NCBI RefSeq assembly: GCF_900215295.1 | Contig: NZ_OCMF01000002.1 | Coordinates: 124,001 to 188,000, forward strand | Direction: 5' to 3' | DNA: 64,000 bases | Source of the DNA: Salinimicrobium sediminis | GTDB taxonomy: Bacteria > Bacteroidota > Bacteroidia > Flavobacteriales > Flavobacteriaceae | Part shown: positions 44,934 to 54,209 of the stretch, piece by piece | How the letters are laid out: every line of letters begins with the position of its first letter | Position numbering within the stretch: the stretch's first letter is position 1 | Notes under the pieces: model-generated | What the model saw: only the letters and a program-made list of their open reading frames with translations | What the model was told of the DNA's origin: nothing | The model's database searches: none | Translations under genes and position numbers: made by a program

Positions 44934-46103
44934 TTAATATCTAAAAACGGCATTCATCTTCGAATTTTTATCCGGCATAAATTCTTTTTCTACCAAATAC
45001 ACTTTTCCGTTTTGTTCGATAACTTTAACGGCTGCAAGATTCATTAGAGAAATACTTCCATTCTTTCTCTCTTCATGCACATCTACAGAAGCCATATTTT
45101 CATTGTAATTACCCCAGATATCTTCCCTGTTCTCCAGGAACAAAGTATCTACTTTACCTTCAAAGATGGCAGGAATAATTTCTGAAACCCGGGTCGAGGT
45201 ACGGGAAGGGTTAAGCTCTGTGAACTGACGCATCTTTTCCTCTCTTTCCTTCCTAAAATGAGGTTCCAGAGTATCTAATGCTGCGGCATGTAAACCAAAC
45301 ATGTTCTTGTGATCTGCTTCCGGATTTCCGGGAACAGGCTTTGGATAAAGATTTTTATATCTGGAAGCTTCCTGGTAAATAGGAAAGTTTGAATCCTGGC
45401 AAGCCACTACCAAAGGTACATTTTCATTGTTGAGTATCTCGTAAATACCTTTATCTACTGCCCTAAAGAACCTAAGGATCTCATTTTTATCATCCCTGTT
45501 TGCTGCATCATATCCATGTTGAGTGGAAACTCCTGCATCACCTGCTCCCACGTTCCTCTGGGTCTTATGTTTGGTATTCTTTTCCTCATAATCATAACCT
45601 ACTCTGTCTTCCAGTCGGGAAGGGGTGAGGTCGCTCACATCAACTTCTCCAATTGAATATTGTGTAGCCTCATATAACTTTACCTCATCCAGTTGCAGGT
45701 GAAGCAGATAAAACCTGCCATCTCCGTTGAACATGGGCACCAGGGGTTTCAGGTAAAAATGATCGGCTACATAGGTGAAAGTTTTAAAATTCACCGGCAC
45801 TGTATGTTTTTCAGAAAATCCATCAGCTAAGAAAATTGCGAGACCATCGCTTTGGTGTCTCCAAAAATCGCGATCCTCCAGGATATCATTTACCGGCTTT
45901 CCGATCTTTTCAATTTTTTCCTGGGAATGACCCATCTCCTTTAGAGTTTCTGAAGCCTTTTTCCACTGGCTTTTCAAATTGATCTTATCCTTTTCTTCCA
46001 GCACATCTTTTCCTGCCCTTTGTGTAGGAATAAAAATCGATACACATGGATTGCTGTCAAATTTTGCTAAGTTCTGAAATTGCTCTTTACTCAAAATTGG
46101 CAT
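44934..46103 (-). CDS. Bacterial archaeo-eukaryotic release-factor-like protein (baeRF)
   Basis: A 389-aa cytosolic protein. It resembles the baeRF families (bacterial relatives of aRF1/eRF1, probably family 7), with an N-terminal CVSIFIPTQRAGKDVLEEK segment, a middle domain (FYLLHLQLDEVKLYEAT, about 128-144) and a C-terminal RNase-like fold region (VSEIIPAIFEGKVDTLFLE, about 310-328). These proteins are proposed to act on stalled ribosomes, but direct tests are few. It is a single gene, with 161 bases of AT-rich DNA upstream in which I see no clear promoter. Confidence 0.75.
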   Translation of the reverse strand: MPILSKEQFQNLAKFDSNPCVSIFIPTQRAGKDVLEEKDKINLKSQWKKASETLKEMGHSQEKIEKIGKPVNDILEDRDFWRHQSDGLAIFLADGFSEKHTVPVNFKTFTYVADHFYLKPLVPMFNGDGRFYLLHLQLDEVKLYEATQYSIGEVDVSDLTPSRLEDRVGYDYEEKNTKHKTQRNVGAGDAGVSTQHGYDAANRDDKNEILRFFRAVDKGIYEILNNENVPLVVACQDSNFPIYQEASRYKNLYPKPVPGNPEADHKNMFGLHAAALDTLEPHFRKEREEKMRQFTELNPSRTSTRVSEIIPAIFEGKVDTLFLENREDIWGNYNENMASVDVHEERKNGSISLMNLAAVKVIEQNGKVYLVEKEFMPDKNSKMNAVFRY

Positions 46104-46264
46104 GATCTGTAAGTTTTAATGGAAATAGTCCCGCGGAAACTGCGGAAGATTTTTCCGATTTATATTCCCTGTTAAGATACTAAGACCTTAAAAAAGCTAG
46201 CGAACGCGGGGTCATAATTTTTCCTTAACTCCTAAAGGTCTGCCCGTTAATATTGTGCTAAGGA

Positions 46265-47089
46265 CTACCACCATACCACGAAAAACCGCTCATGTTTTCC
46301 CGAAGGCGTTTTCATCCAAACCAAAGGGGAAAATTTTTTAGCCAGTAATTGGTGAAGCTGTGGCTCGATTTCCTGCCTTGTCAACCAGGTACTGTTCCTT
46401 TGGGGTTTTACAGGCCAATAGTTTTTTGCGGGGATGAAAAATTTATTTTTCTGATAGGCTTCTAAGGTAAATTCTGAAGTTTTAATCCAGTACCCGCTAA
46501 TGGTGGCGGGATTTATTATCTCCAAAGATATTCTGTCCATTCGCTTCGGAAGAAAAACGGATGCTTTAAAGCACATTTTTTGAACCACATCATTAGGAGC
46601 TACTTCCAATTCGTCCAGAAGGTTTCGGGTAGCTTCATGGTATAATAGCGGAAATTGTCTTTTTTTAAGTCTGTCTATTTTTCTACCTAAACTATCTCTT
46701 TTGTTGGGGCCAATAAGATGATCTGATTCTGAAGAACCGGTAGCCTCGTCATAGATATAAAACTTATAGACCAGCTCGACATGTGAAATTCCCCCTGAAA
46801 TATTGTTCTTCAGCAGGAAATCCAGTTCTCCCAGAGTTTTTTGATCCTGAATGATCTGCCGGTTGTGAGCGAGGATCATTTCCGAAGTAAACTGATCGAT
46901 ATAAGAGGCAAAAAAATGTTCCATCCGCTTTCCGAGGATTGTGGCACCGGGAGCGGAAATTTCCGGAAGCTCCTCCGGAGAAGCTAAATGAAATGCATGG
47001 TAAAGCGGATAGTCTAAAATGTGATCTTCTGCATAGATTTGAGGGGTCGCTAAAAAACCTTCAAATTGTTCCTTAATAGAGAAGTCCAT
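46265..47089 (-). CDS. DUF1853 family protein
   Basis: A 274-aa cytosolic protein. The core GELDFLLKN...HVELVYKFYIY (about 86-113) matches DUF1853 and looks like a PD-(D/E)XK-type site (D89, then E-x-x-x-K), which would suggest a nuclease-like fold. The remainder has LIGPNKRDSLGRKIDRLKKRQ, consistent with the family. No biochemical function is known to me. It lies 3 bases downstream of the AI-2E transporter gene on the same strand. Confidence 0.75.
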   Translation of the reverse strand: MDFSIKEQFEGFLATPQIYAEDHILDYPLYHAFHLASPEELPEISAPGATILGKRMEHFFASYIDQFTSEMILAHNRQIIQDQKTLGELDFLLKNNISGGISHVELVYKFYIYDEATGSSESDHLIGPNKRDSLGRKIDRLKKRQFPLLYHEATRNLLDELEVAPNDVVQKMCFKASVFLPKRMDRISLEIINPATISGYWIKTSEFTLEAYQKNKFFIPAKNYWPVKPQRNSTWLTRQEIEPQLHQLLAKKFSPLVWMKTPSGKHERFFVVWW

Positions 47090-47092
47090 TTT

Positions 47093-48166
47093 TTAATCTG
47101 TTTCCTGACCCAAGAGGAATCCGAAAGGTTTAAGTGTCGTGACATGGTTAAAGATCACATTGATAATGGCAAGAATAGGAATCGCCAGCACCATCCCGGC
47201 AAGACCCCAAATCATTCCGCCAATTATAACGGCAAGGATCACGAAAAAGGGGTGAAGATCCACCTGGTCTCCCACCACATATGGTTCCAGCACATAACTT
47301 TCAACAAATTGAGCTACAGTAAATGTTATAATGATCCCAATTAAAACTCCCATTTCCCCCGATATGAGGTAACCAAAAATCATAGCCAGTCCAAAGCCTA
47401 TGATATTTCCTATGTAAGGCAGCAGACTAAAAACAGCAGCAAGGATACTGATCAATATAAAATTATTAACCCCGGAAACTCCCAGCCCTATAGCATATAA
47501 AATCGCTAAAAGCCCTATAAGGATCAATTTTCCCACCAAGTATTTTTGAGTAACACTTGCCGAATCTTCTATTACTCCTTTAATTTTATGACGTTTTGAA
47601 TCGGGAAAAAGCTTCAGGAGAAAAGCTTTGAACCGATGGCGGTAATTGAGCAGGAAAAAAATATAAATGAATGTAAGCAGATAATCCCCAAAAAAACCGA
47701 GGGTTTTATTGAGAAAAGTGGCTGCTTTTTGACCTGCATTGGAATTACTGCTCATCAATGGTAAACCAGATCCTTCTTTAGATTCTTTAAGGTCTTCCTC
47801 ACTTAAAGGTGTGTGTTCAAAAAGAAAGGCTTTTAAATTTTCTATTTTAGGGGTCATGGTTTCTTCGATCTTTGGCCAGTCATCTACTACAGTTTTTACC
47901 TGCATGGAGACCAATGCTAAAAAGCCCAAAGAAGCCAGTAGGACGATAAAAGTGCTTATTAATGAGGAAGCTGTACGGTTTAGAAAAGATTTCTCCATTT
48001 TGCGTGAAAGAGGCAACATGAGCAAAGCAAGAATGAGCGCCGTAGTAAGCGGAATTAAAAATCCGCTGGCTTTAACCAGGCTCAAAAATAAGAAGTAAAA
48101 ACCCAGGATTGTAAGGGTGCCGTAAATAAGCATCTGCTTTCCTTTGGAGGTCGTAGTTTTTTCCAT
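47093..48166 (-). CDS. AI-2E family transporter (PerM-like permease)
   Basis: A 357-aa inner-membrane protein from the ATG at 48166 (MEKTTTSKGKQML); a GTG 63 bases upstream would run through the promoter. About eight hydrophobic helices and the family segment GVNNFILISILAAVFSLLPYIGNIIGF are visible. Family members export AI-2 or act as ion antiporters; the substrate here is unknown. A TACTTTTG element lies 14 bases upstream and DUF1853 follows after 3 bases. Confidence 0.9.
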   Translation of the reverse strand: MEKTTTSKGKQMLIYGTLTILGFYFLFLSLVKASGFLIPLTTALILALLMLPLSRKMEKSFLNRTASSLISTFIVLLASLGFLALVSMQVKTVVDDWPKIEETMTPKIENLKAFLFEHTPLSEEDLKESKEGSGLPLMSSNSNAGQKAATFLNKTLGFFGDYLLTFIYIFFLLNYRHRFKAFLLKLFPDSKRHKIKGVIEDSASVTQKYLVGKLILIGLLAILYAIGLGVSGVNNFILISILAAVFSLLPYIGNIIGFGLAMIFGYLISGEMGVLIGIIITFTVAQFVESYVLEPYVVGDQVDLHPFFVILAVIIGGMIWGLAGMVLAIPILAIINVIFNHVTTLKPFGFLLGQETD

Positions 48167-48179
48167 ATCAGTGAAGATA

Positions 48180-48187
48180 CAAAAGTA
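48180..48187 (-). promoter_or_regulatory. -7 promoter element of the AI-2E transporter gene
   Basis: The minus strand reads TACTTTTG (TANNTTTG), 14 bases before the ATG at 48166. Confidence 0.5.
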
Positions 48188-48291
48188 AAGGCCATAATTT
48201 TTTAAGTAAAAGTTAAAGACTTTTCTCACATAGCCTGTATTAAGAGGGAACTGGCAAAAGAATTTCCGTTATTTTCGTATAAATTGAACAC

Positions 48292-49080
48292 TTGAAACAG
48301 CAGCGATATTATTACTTAGTCAAGATCCAGTACCTGGGATACCGGTTGCATGGATGGCAAAGGCAACCGGGATTAAAGACAGTAGAAGGTCTGGTAAAGA
48401 AGACTCTTAAATTTGTACTCGGAGATCTCCGGTTCAAGATCCTGGGCTCCAGTCGCACAGATGCTATGGTTTCTGCACATGAATCGGCTTTTGAACTTTT
48501 TACAGACCATGAACCCCTTGAAAACCTGGCCGACTTCCTGGTGCTGTTCAATAAAAACCTTCCTCCCGACATCAGAGCTTTAAGTATTAAAGAGGTGGAT
48601 GCGGGTTTTAATATTATTCAGCATCCAAAGAAGAAGGAATACCTGTATTTGTTTTCCTTCGGAAGAAAAAGTCATCCCTTTGCCGCCCCTTTAATGGCAA
48701 CCTTTCCCGAAAAACTAGAGGTAGACCTTATGATGCAGGGTGCAAAATTGTTTGAAGGAAAACATTCCTTTCATAACTATTGTACCAAACCCACCCCACA
48801 CACAGTACTGCAACGGGAGATCGTGCTTTGCGAGATCGTGCCGAACAAGGAAATAACTGCCAGTTTTTTCCCCGACAAATCTTTTCTCCTCCGGGTGACA
48901 GGATCCGGATTCCTAAGGAATCAAATAAGGCTTATGATGGGCTGCTTAGTCCAATTGGGAAGAGGGGAATACACTATTGAGGAAGTACAAAAAAGTCTTG
49001 ACCCGGACGTAAAAATGCCCATGACCTACATTGCTCCCGGCAGCGGATTGATCCTGAATAAGGTGGAATTTGACCAATGA
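48292..49080 (+). CDS. tRNA pseudouridine synthase A-like protein (TTG start)
   Basis: A TruA-family pseudouridine synthase of 262 aa. No ATG fits, and the TTG at 48292 gives the expected start just before YYLVKIQYLGYRLHGWQRQPG. The catalytic Asp lies in GSSRTDAMVSA (about 53-63), where classical TruA has GRTDAGVHA. The distal FHNYCTKP (about 161) and GSGFLRNQIRLMMGCLVQLGRG (about 203) are conserved. The altered active-site surroundings suggest it may be a second TruA paralogue with another target site. Confidence 0.85.
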   Translation: MKQQRYYYLVKIQYLGYRLHGWQRQPGLKTVEGLVKKTLKFVLGDLRFKILGSSRTDAMVSAHESAFELFTDHEPLENLADFLVLFNKNLPPDIRALSIKEVDAGFNIIQHPKKKEYLYLFSFGRKSHPFAAPLMATFPEKLEVDLMMQGAKLFEGKHSFHNYCTKPTPHTVLQREIVLCEIVPNKEITASFFPDKSFLLRVTGSGFLRNQIRLMMGCLVQLGRGEYTIEEVQKSLDPDVKMPMTYIAPGSGLILNKVEFDQ

Positions 49081-49215
49081 TTAAGGTCTAAGGTTGGTGG
49101 AGCCTTATCGACTGGTTTGCCCGATTTAAATTTGCCCAATTGCGAAATCCCAGGTTACTATTCCATAAAAAAAATGAAAATAACGCTTAAAAACTGCTCA
49201 CTGGCTCCTTTTTCC

Positions 49216-49257
49216 TGAACACTGATCACTGAACACTGATCACTGAACACTGACCAC
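49216..49257. repeat. Tandem repeat, three 14-base units
   Basis: Units TGAACACTGATCAC, TGAACACTGATCAC and TGAACACTGACCAC, then TGG. It lies in the convergent truA/recQ gap together with related words (ACTGCTCACTGG). No protein or RNA gene is visible in the gap. Confidence 0.85.
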
Positions 49258-49268
49258 TGGCTACTTAT

Positions 49269-51371
49269 CTACTCCTCCTTATTCAAAATCGTAAGCGCAA
49301 CCCGAATGGTACCATAATCCATTTCCTCATTAAAATGTTCAAAATAGGGTCTTAGGGCATCGGCATCATTCAGTTCAGATTTAGCTTTGCGTATTGCATC
49401 CAGGTCTTGTGTGGAAATAAATTTCTTCAGGTCAACATCTTCTCCTGATTCATAGAGTTTTGAAAGGTGAGAAAAAATGGTAGTAGGAGAGAGGTTCCGC
49501 ATTTGGGCGATGTCTTCTATAGTCATTCCGTCGCGGTAAAGTTTGAAGGTCTCTTTATATGTGTTACCTTTTTTCCGGGTTTTCTTTTCCCTTTTTTCCT
49601 TTCCAAAAGCGATTATTTCCTTTATAAAATGGTAACCGTAGTTCTGCATTTTTTGCCTTCCCACTCCGTTGATCTGTATAAACTCTTCATCGGTCATAGG
49701 GCGTTCTTTTTCCATTTCCTTCAGGGTTGCATCATTAAAAATAAGGTAGGCAGGAATTCCTTCTTCCCTGGCAAGCTCCAGCCTTAACTGTCGTAACCTT
49801 TCAAAAAGAGTATTTTCGGAAGCCTTTTCTGCAACTACAGGGGATTTTTTAATTTCAGCTTGTGTGACCTCTGCAAGTAAAACTTTTTGATGATCAAAAA
49901 GGACATTTTTCGCAAGGGAAGTAAGCTTGAGCTTGTTCTGGTCATGAAAAGCAATTTCTACATACCCCTGGTTGATCAACTGGATCATGTATTGTTGCCA
50001 GTCTCTCCAGGAAACATCCTGGGAAATCCCATAGGTTTTTAAATTTTGAAAGCCTTTCTCCAGCACCTGTGCATTCTGTGCCCCACGCAGTACATCAATA
50101 ACCATCGAGATTGGTTCCTGCTCTCTAAGCCTATAGATGGTGGAAAGGGCTTTTTGTGCAAGAATAGTTCCGTCGAAGAATTCCGGCGGATTTTTACATA
50201 CATCACAATTACCGCAGTCCCGGGGAATAATTTCCCCAAAATAGCTTAGCAGAATTCTTCGGCGGCAGGTAAGCGCTTCAGAATATTGTTTCATGCGCTC
50301 CAGTTTTGCAAGCTGCACTTCGGCATTTCCGGAACCTTCAGCAAACTTCTGCAGCTGCACCACATCGGCATAGCTGTGAAAAAGAAGCGTGGAAGAAGGC
50401 AAACCATCTCTCCCTGCACGACCTATTTCCTGGTAATAACCTTCCAGGTTTTTGGGCATATTGTAATGGATTACCCACCGCACATTTGATTTATCGATCC
50501 CCATACCAAAGGCGATCGTAGCACAGATGATCTCCAGCTTATCATTGATGAAATTTTCCTGAATGCTTATGCGGTCGCTGTGGGACAGGCCGGCATGATA
50601 AGCTTCGGCTTCATAGCCTTTTGCCTTAAGCTTTGCGGCGAGTTCTTCGGTATTTTTTCGGCTAAGGCAATAAATTATCCCGCTTTCGCCACGCCGGCCT
50701 TTCAAAAATACCAGGATCTGTTCAAATTTTTTGTTCCCCGGCCTCACATCCAGGCTCAGGTTCTTACGGTCGAAAGAAGAGATATGATGAGTAGCGTAAG
50801 GAATATTTAGCTGGTCACAAATGTCCTGCCGTGTAGCTTTATCGGCGGTAGCGGTAAGAGCAATCATAGGAGTTTGCGGGTGGCGGTTTTTTAGATAACC
50901 TAACTGAGTGTAGGCAGGTCTAAAATCATGTCCCCAGCTGGAGATACAATGTGCTTCATCTATGGCAATAAGGCTGATGTTTCCTGCGGAAAAAACCGCA
51001 TCTATGTATTGCAGACTTTCAGGAGCTACGTAAAGGAGCTTGATCTCATTGAGTTCAATCTTTCTGAAGATCTCCTGCTGTTCCTTTTCCTGCTGACTGC
51101 TGTTTAGAAAAGCGGCGGGAATTCCGTTTGCTGTTAGTCCGTCAACCTGATCTTTCATCAGGGCGATAAGAGGAGAGATGACGATGGTAATACCGGGAAG
51201 CAGGAGAGCTGGGAGCTGAAAACAGATGGATTTTCCGCCGCCGGTGGGCATGATCACTAAATTGTCATTCCCTTCAAAAACTGAACGTATGATGTTTTCC
51301 TGCTGCGGCCTGAAGCTGTCATAGCCAAAATATTCCTTTAATGTCCTCTTTAGTTTTACCTCCTCTACCAT
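49269..51371 (-). CDS. recQ: ATP-dependent DNA helicase RecQ
   Basis: A 3'-5' DNA helicase of 700 aa from the ATG at 51371 (MVEEVKLKRTLKEYFGYDSF); a TTG 39 bases upstream is not needed. The Walker A loop is PTGGGKS (42-48) and the DEAH box is at 138-141. A helicase C domain, the zinc-binding CRRRILLSYFGE...CGNCDVC region, RQC (about 400-510) and HRDC (about 530-600) domains follow, and the C-terminus has an added HTH_40-like segment (LYRDGMTIEDIAQMRNLSPTTI). The gene is monocistronic. Confidence 0.95.
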   Translation of the reverse strand: MVEEVKLKRTLKEYFGYDSFRPQQENIIRSVFEGNDNLVIMPTGGGKSICFQLPALLLPGITIVISPLIALMKDQVDGLTANGIPAAFLNSSQQEKEQQEIFRKIELNEIKLLYVAPESLQYIDAVFSAGNISLIAIDEAHCISSWGHDFRPAYTQLGYLKNRHPQTPMIALTATADKATRQDICDQLNIPYATHHISSFDRKNLSLDVRPGNKKFEQILVFLKGRRGESGIIYCLSRKNTEELAAKLKAKGYEAEAYHAGLSHSDRISIQENFINDKLEIICATIAFGMGIDKSNVRWVIHYNMPKNLEGYYQEIGRAGRDGLPSSTLLFHSYADVVQLQKFAEGSGNAEVQLAKLERMKQYSEALTCRRRILLSYFGEIIPRDCGNCDVCKNPPEFFDGTILAQKALSTIYRLREQEPISMVIDVLRGAQNAQVLEKGFQNLKTYGISQDVSWRDWQQYMIQLINQGYVEIAFHDQNKLKLTSLAKNVLFDHQKVLLAEVTQAEIKKSPVVAEKASENTLFERLRQLRLELAREEGIPAYLIFNDATLKEMEKERPMTDEEFIQINGVGRQKMQNYGYHFIKEIIAFGKEKREKKTRKKGNTYKETFKLYRDGMTIEDIAQMRNLSPTTIFSHLSKLYESGEDVDLKKFISTQDLDAIRKAKSELNDADALRPYFEHFNEEMDYGTIRVALTILNKEE

Positions 51372-51489
51372 ACCACAAAGAAAAACAAACGCTGATTTAC
51401 AGCCAATCAAATTCGGTTTGAAAAATTGCGATTTCCGCTTAAATTGATAATAAGGGAATATTCTTACTTTTAAGGAAACAAATTTCTCT

Positions 51490-52572
51490 ATGGTAAAAAG
51501 AATCCGTCACCTCTCCAAAAGACCTAAGTCCACAAAAGCACTTCACCAGGCTCCGGGCACTGTCACATATGTGGGTAGTAAGGAACAGGTGGAAACGACC
51601 CTTGAAGTGATAGATTATAATGCAGATAACTTTGAAAGGTTTACCTCTAAAACTCCCGAAGACGCTTTTAAATTTGAAGCCGAAGACCGCACCACCTGGA
51701 TCAATATTGACGGACTTAGCAATACAGCTGAAATTGAAAAGGTGGGGAAATATTATGAACTCCACCCGTTGATCATTGAAGACATAGTGAATACCAATCA
51801 GCGGCCAAAAATTGATGAATATGGAGATTATTTTTTCATAGTTGCCAAGATGCTCTATTACCGTAAAGACGGGAGATTGGAAAATGAACACATTAGCATT
51901 GTTCTCGGGAAGAACTATGTACTCACCTTTCAGGAAGCGGGAGGAGATGTTTTTGACGGGGTACGGGAACGGCTTAGCAATGCCAAAGGCCGCATTAGAA
52001 GCAGGGGAGCAGATTACCTTGTTTTTGCCCTTTTAGACGCCATAGTAGATAATTACTTCGTGGTGGTAGAGGAGATGAGTGATAAGATTGAGAGTCTGGA
52101 GGAACGTTTATTCAATGCACAACCAAATGATGATATTACTCTTGAAATTCAGGAATTAAAACGCACTATGTTAAGGATAAGACGGGCGGTGAATCCATTA
52201 AGGGAAGTGGTGAGCAGGCTTGAGAAGGTAGATCATGAATTGGTACAGGAACAAACCATCAATTACATTAGGGATCTTTACGATCACATGATCCAGGTTT
52301 CAGAAAACATTGAGATCTACAGGGAAATGACCTGGGGCTTAATGGATATGTACATGACCACCATTAGCAACAAAATGAATGAGGTGATGAAGGTGTTGAC
52401 CATTATGGCCTCTATATTTATTCCGCTAACTTTCCTCGCAGGTCTCTACGGAATGAATTTCGAATACATGCCCGAACTGGAGTATAGATTCAGTTATCCT
52501 ATTTTATTGGGCGTAATGTTCCTTATGTTGCTGGGGATGCTGTTCTATTTCAAACGCAAACACTGGTTATGA
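51490..52572 (+). CDS. corA: Magnesium/cobalt transporter CorA
   Basis: A pentameric Mg2+ channel of 360 aa. It has a long cytoplasmic N-terminal domain, the stalk helix (about 240-300) and two C-terminal membrane helices. The signature YGMN is visible (GMN at 321-323), followed by FEYMPEL, and the C-terminus is basic (FKRKHWL). The 3' end overlaps the convergent hemerythrin gene by 6 bases. Confidence 0.95.
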   Translation: MVKRIRHLSKRPKSTKALHQAPGTVTYVGSKEQVETTLEVIDYNADNFERFTSKTPEDAFKFEAEDRTTWINIDGLSNTAEIEKVGKYYELHPLIIEDIVNTNQRPKIDEYGDYFFIVAKMLYYRKDGRLENEHISIVLGKNYVLTFQEAGGDVFDGVRERLSNAKGRIRSRGADYLVFALLDAIVDNYFVVVEEMSDKIESLEERLFNAQPNDDITLEIQELKRTMLRIRRAVNPLREVVSRLEKVDHELVQEQTINYIRDLYDHMIQVSENIEIYREMTWGLMDMYMTTISNKMNEVMKVLTIMASIFIPLTFLAGLYGMNFEYMPELEYRFSYPILLGVMFLMLLGMLFYFKRKHWL

Positions 52573-53040
52573 TTCTTCCTTTAGCCAGAATTTGTCATCC
52601 CAGTCTTCAGGATCGGGGGTACGCACCTCTTCCTCCTTATTTGTGATGTTTTGAAGAGCCTCTTTAGAAGCTGTCTTTTGAAGCTCCTGAAAAAGTTCTC
52701 TTTCCTCAAACCTGATATGCCGGTTAAGTTCGGTCTCAATAGCAGTAAAAATTTCTACCGATGCTTCTTCTTTAAAAAGGAACTCCAGTCTTCTGTGTTC
52801 GTTGACTGCTCTTTCCTTCATTGAATGGTAGCTTCCTAAAAGCGGAAAGATCTCCCTTTCTTCAAATCTAAAGTGTGGTCTTAACTGGGAAGTGAAGAAA
52901 TAATCTGTGTAATTCTTAATACGCGCGGGTGATACCTGCTTTTTTATCCCTTCTCTTATTTTCCAGCACAGCAAAAGGCCATGGTGGTGGTCTCGGCTCA
53001 ACGGTTTCAAGGCTTCGTGTCTAACAATAGGCTTTGTCAT
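52567..53040 (-). CDS. Hemerythrin-like (HHE domain) protein
   Basis: A 157-aa cytosolic protein with a four-helix hemerythrin domain. Iron-ligand candidates are in LSRDHHHGLLL (about 14-24), HFRFEEREIFP (about 56-66), NEHRRLE (about 80-86) and HIRFEERELF (about 107-116), and the C-terminus is acidic. Such proteins bind O2 or NO or sense oxidants. It might belong with the NO/N2O physiology of the nos cluster, but it is far from it and this is inference. Confidence 0.88.
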   Translation of the reverse strand: MTKPIVRHEALKPLSRDHHHGLLLCWKIREGIKKQVSPARIKNYTDYFFTSQLRPHFRFEEREIFPLLGSYHSMKERAVNEHRRLEFLFKEEASVEIFTAIETELNRHIRFEERELFQELQKTASKEALQNITNKEEEVRTPDPEDWDDKFWLKEES

Positions 53041-53234
53041 GTTGTTGTATATGGATTGACGGCAAAGTTAAGCCCCTTGTCGGCAAGGCCTTATGATACA
53101 GGTCATGTATGGTGTAATATTGGAAGGAGGAAATAGATTTTATCTTTTTTTTAATATCCTAAACCCTCCAATATCCTTGAAAGCTTTATAATTTAGAAGA
53201 AACAGGATGAATTTTTGAATTAAAATCAATTCCA

Positions 53235-54200
53235 ATGAAAATAGGATTTCACGCCTCTCATGAACAATTTTCTCCCCGCCATTTACTAGAACTGGTACAA
53301 AAAGCCGAGGCTGCAGGTTTTAAAGCAGTATTATCTTCAGATCATTTTCATCCCTGGAGCGACCTGCAGGGGGAAAGCGGTTTTGCCTGGAGCTGGCTGG
53401 GAGCGGCTATGCAGGCTACTTCTATGGAATACGGAATTGTAAATGCTCCGGGTCAAAGATATCATCCTGCTATTATTGCCCAGGCCGTTGCTACTTTAGA
53501 TCAAATGTTCCCCGGGAGATTCTTTTTATGTTCAGGGAGCGGGCAACTGTTGAATGAAAATATTACCGGGGAGAAATGGCCTTCCAAAAGGGACAGAAAC
53601 AAAAGATTACAGGAGTCAGTGGAAGTGATGCGGCGCCTTTGGCAGGAGGAGGATTATCTCAATCACAAAGGAATGTTTACTGTTGAAAGAGCTAAACTAT
53701 TTACCAAACCCACTCACATTCCCACAGTTTTTGGAGCAGCAATCACTGAAAAAACTGCAGCCTGGCTTTCTTCCTGGGCAGATGGGATGATTACCATTTC
53801 TAAACCATTAGAGGATTTGGAGAAAATGGTAAAAGCGTTTAGAGGTACAGATGGTGCGAATAAACCTATGGCTTTAAAAGTGCAGATTTCCTATGCAAAA
53901 ACCCGGGAAGAAGCTTTGGACGGAGCCTGGGAACAATGGAAAAATAACATTTACCCTAGCAAGCTCATAGCAGATATTGACAGCCCCGAAAAATTTGATG
54001 CTCTGGGTATGAATACCAGGAAAGAAGATCTGGAAAAGCACGTGATCATTGGAGATAGTGCAGAGATCTTTATTGACAGGATTAAAGAATATGAAGAAAT
54101 GGGATTTGAAAAGATCATCATTCATAACGTGAATAAAGAACAGGAAAGTTATATCGATTTCTTCGGAAAGGAAGTGCTTCCCAATTTCCAACAACAATAA
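53235..54200 (+). CDS. Luciferase-like flavin oxidoreductase (TIGR03885-type)
   Basis: A 321-aa TIM-barrel protein of the luciferase-like monooxygenase superfamily. Motifs include SSDHFHPWSDLQGESGFAWSWLGAAMQAT (about 34-62), the FLCSGSGQLLNE region (about 98-109) and the family C-terminus. It resembles F420-dependent glucose-6-phosphate dehydrogenase relatives, but Bacteroidota generally lack F420, so FMN is more likely (the non-F420 group TIGR03885). It lies 9 bases upstream of two GH13 genes, so a sugar-related substrate is plausible but unproven. Confidence 0.8.
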   Translation: MKIGFHASHEQFSPRHLLELVQKAEAAGFKAVLSSDHFHPWSDLQGESGFAWSWLGAAMQATSMEYGIVNAPGQRYHPAIIAQAVATLDQMFPGRFFLCSGSGQLLNENITGEKWPSKRDRNKRLQESVEVMRRLWQEEDYLNHKGMFTVERAKLFTKPTHIPTVFGAAITEKTAAWLSSWADGMITISKPLEDLEKMVKAFRGTDGANKPMALKVQISYAKTREEALDGAWEQWKNNIYPSKLIADIDSPEKFDALGMNTRKEDLEKHVIIGDSAEIFIDRIKEYEEMGFEKIIIHNVNKEQESYIDFFGKEVLPNFQQQ

Positions 54201-54209
54201 TTAGCCAAC

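Noticed and set aside
46104-46264. Possible small RNA or terminator between DUF1853 and the baeRF gene
   Set aside because: AGACCTT and AAGGTCT words can pair only over a long distance, with no T run and no promoter word.
49081-49268. Possible CRISPR-like repeat array at the 14-base repeats
   Set aside because: The units are directly adjacent with no spacers and there are only three, so it is a simple tandem repeat.
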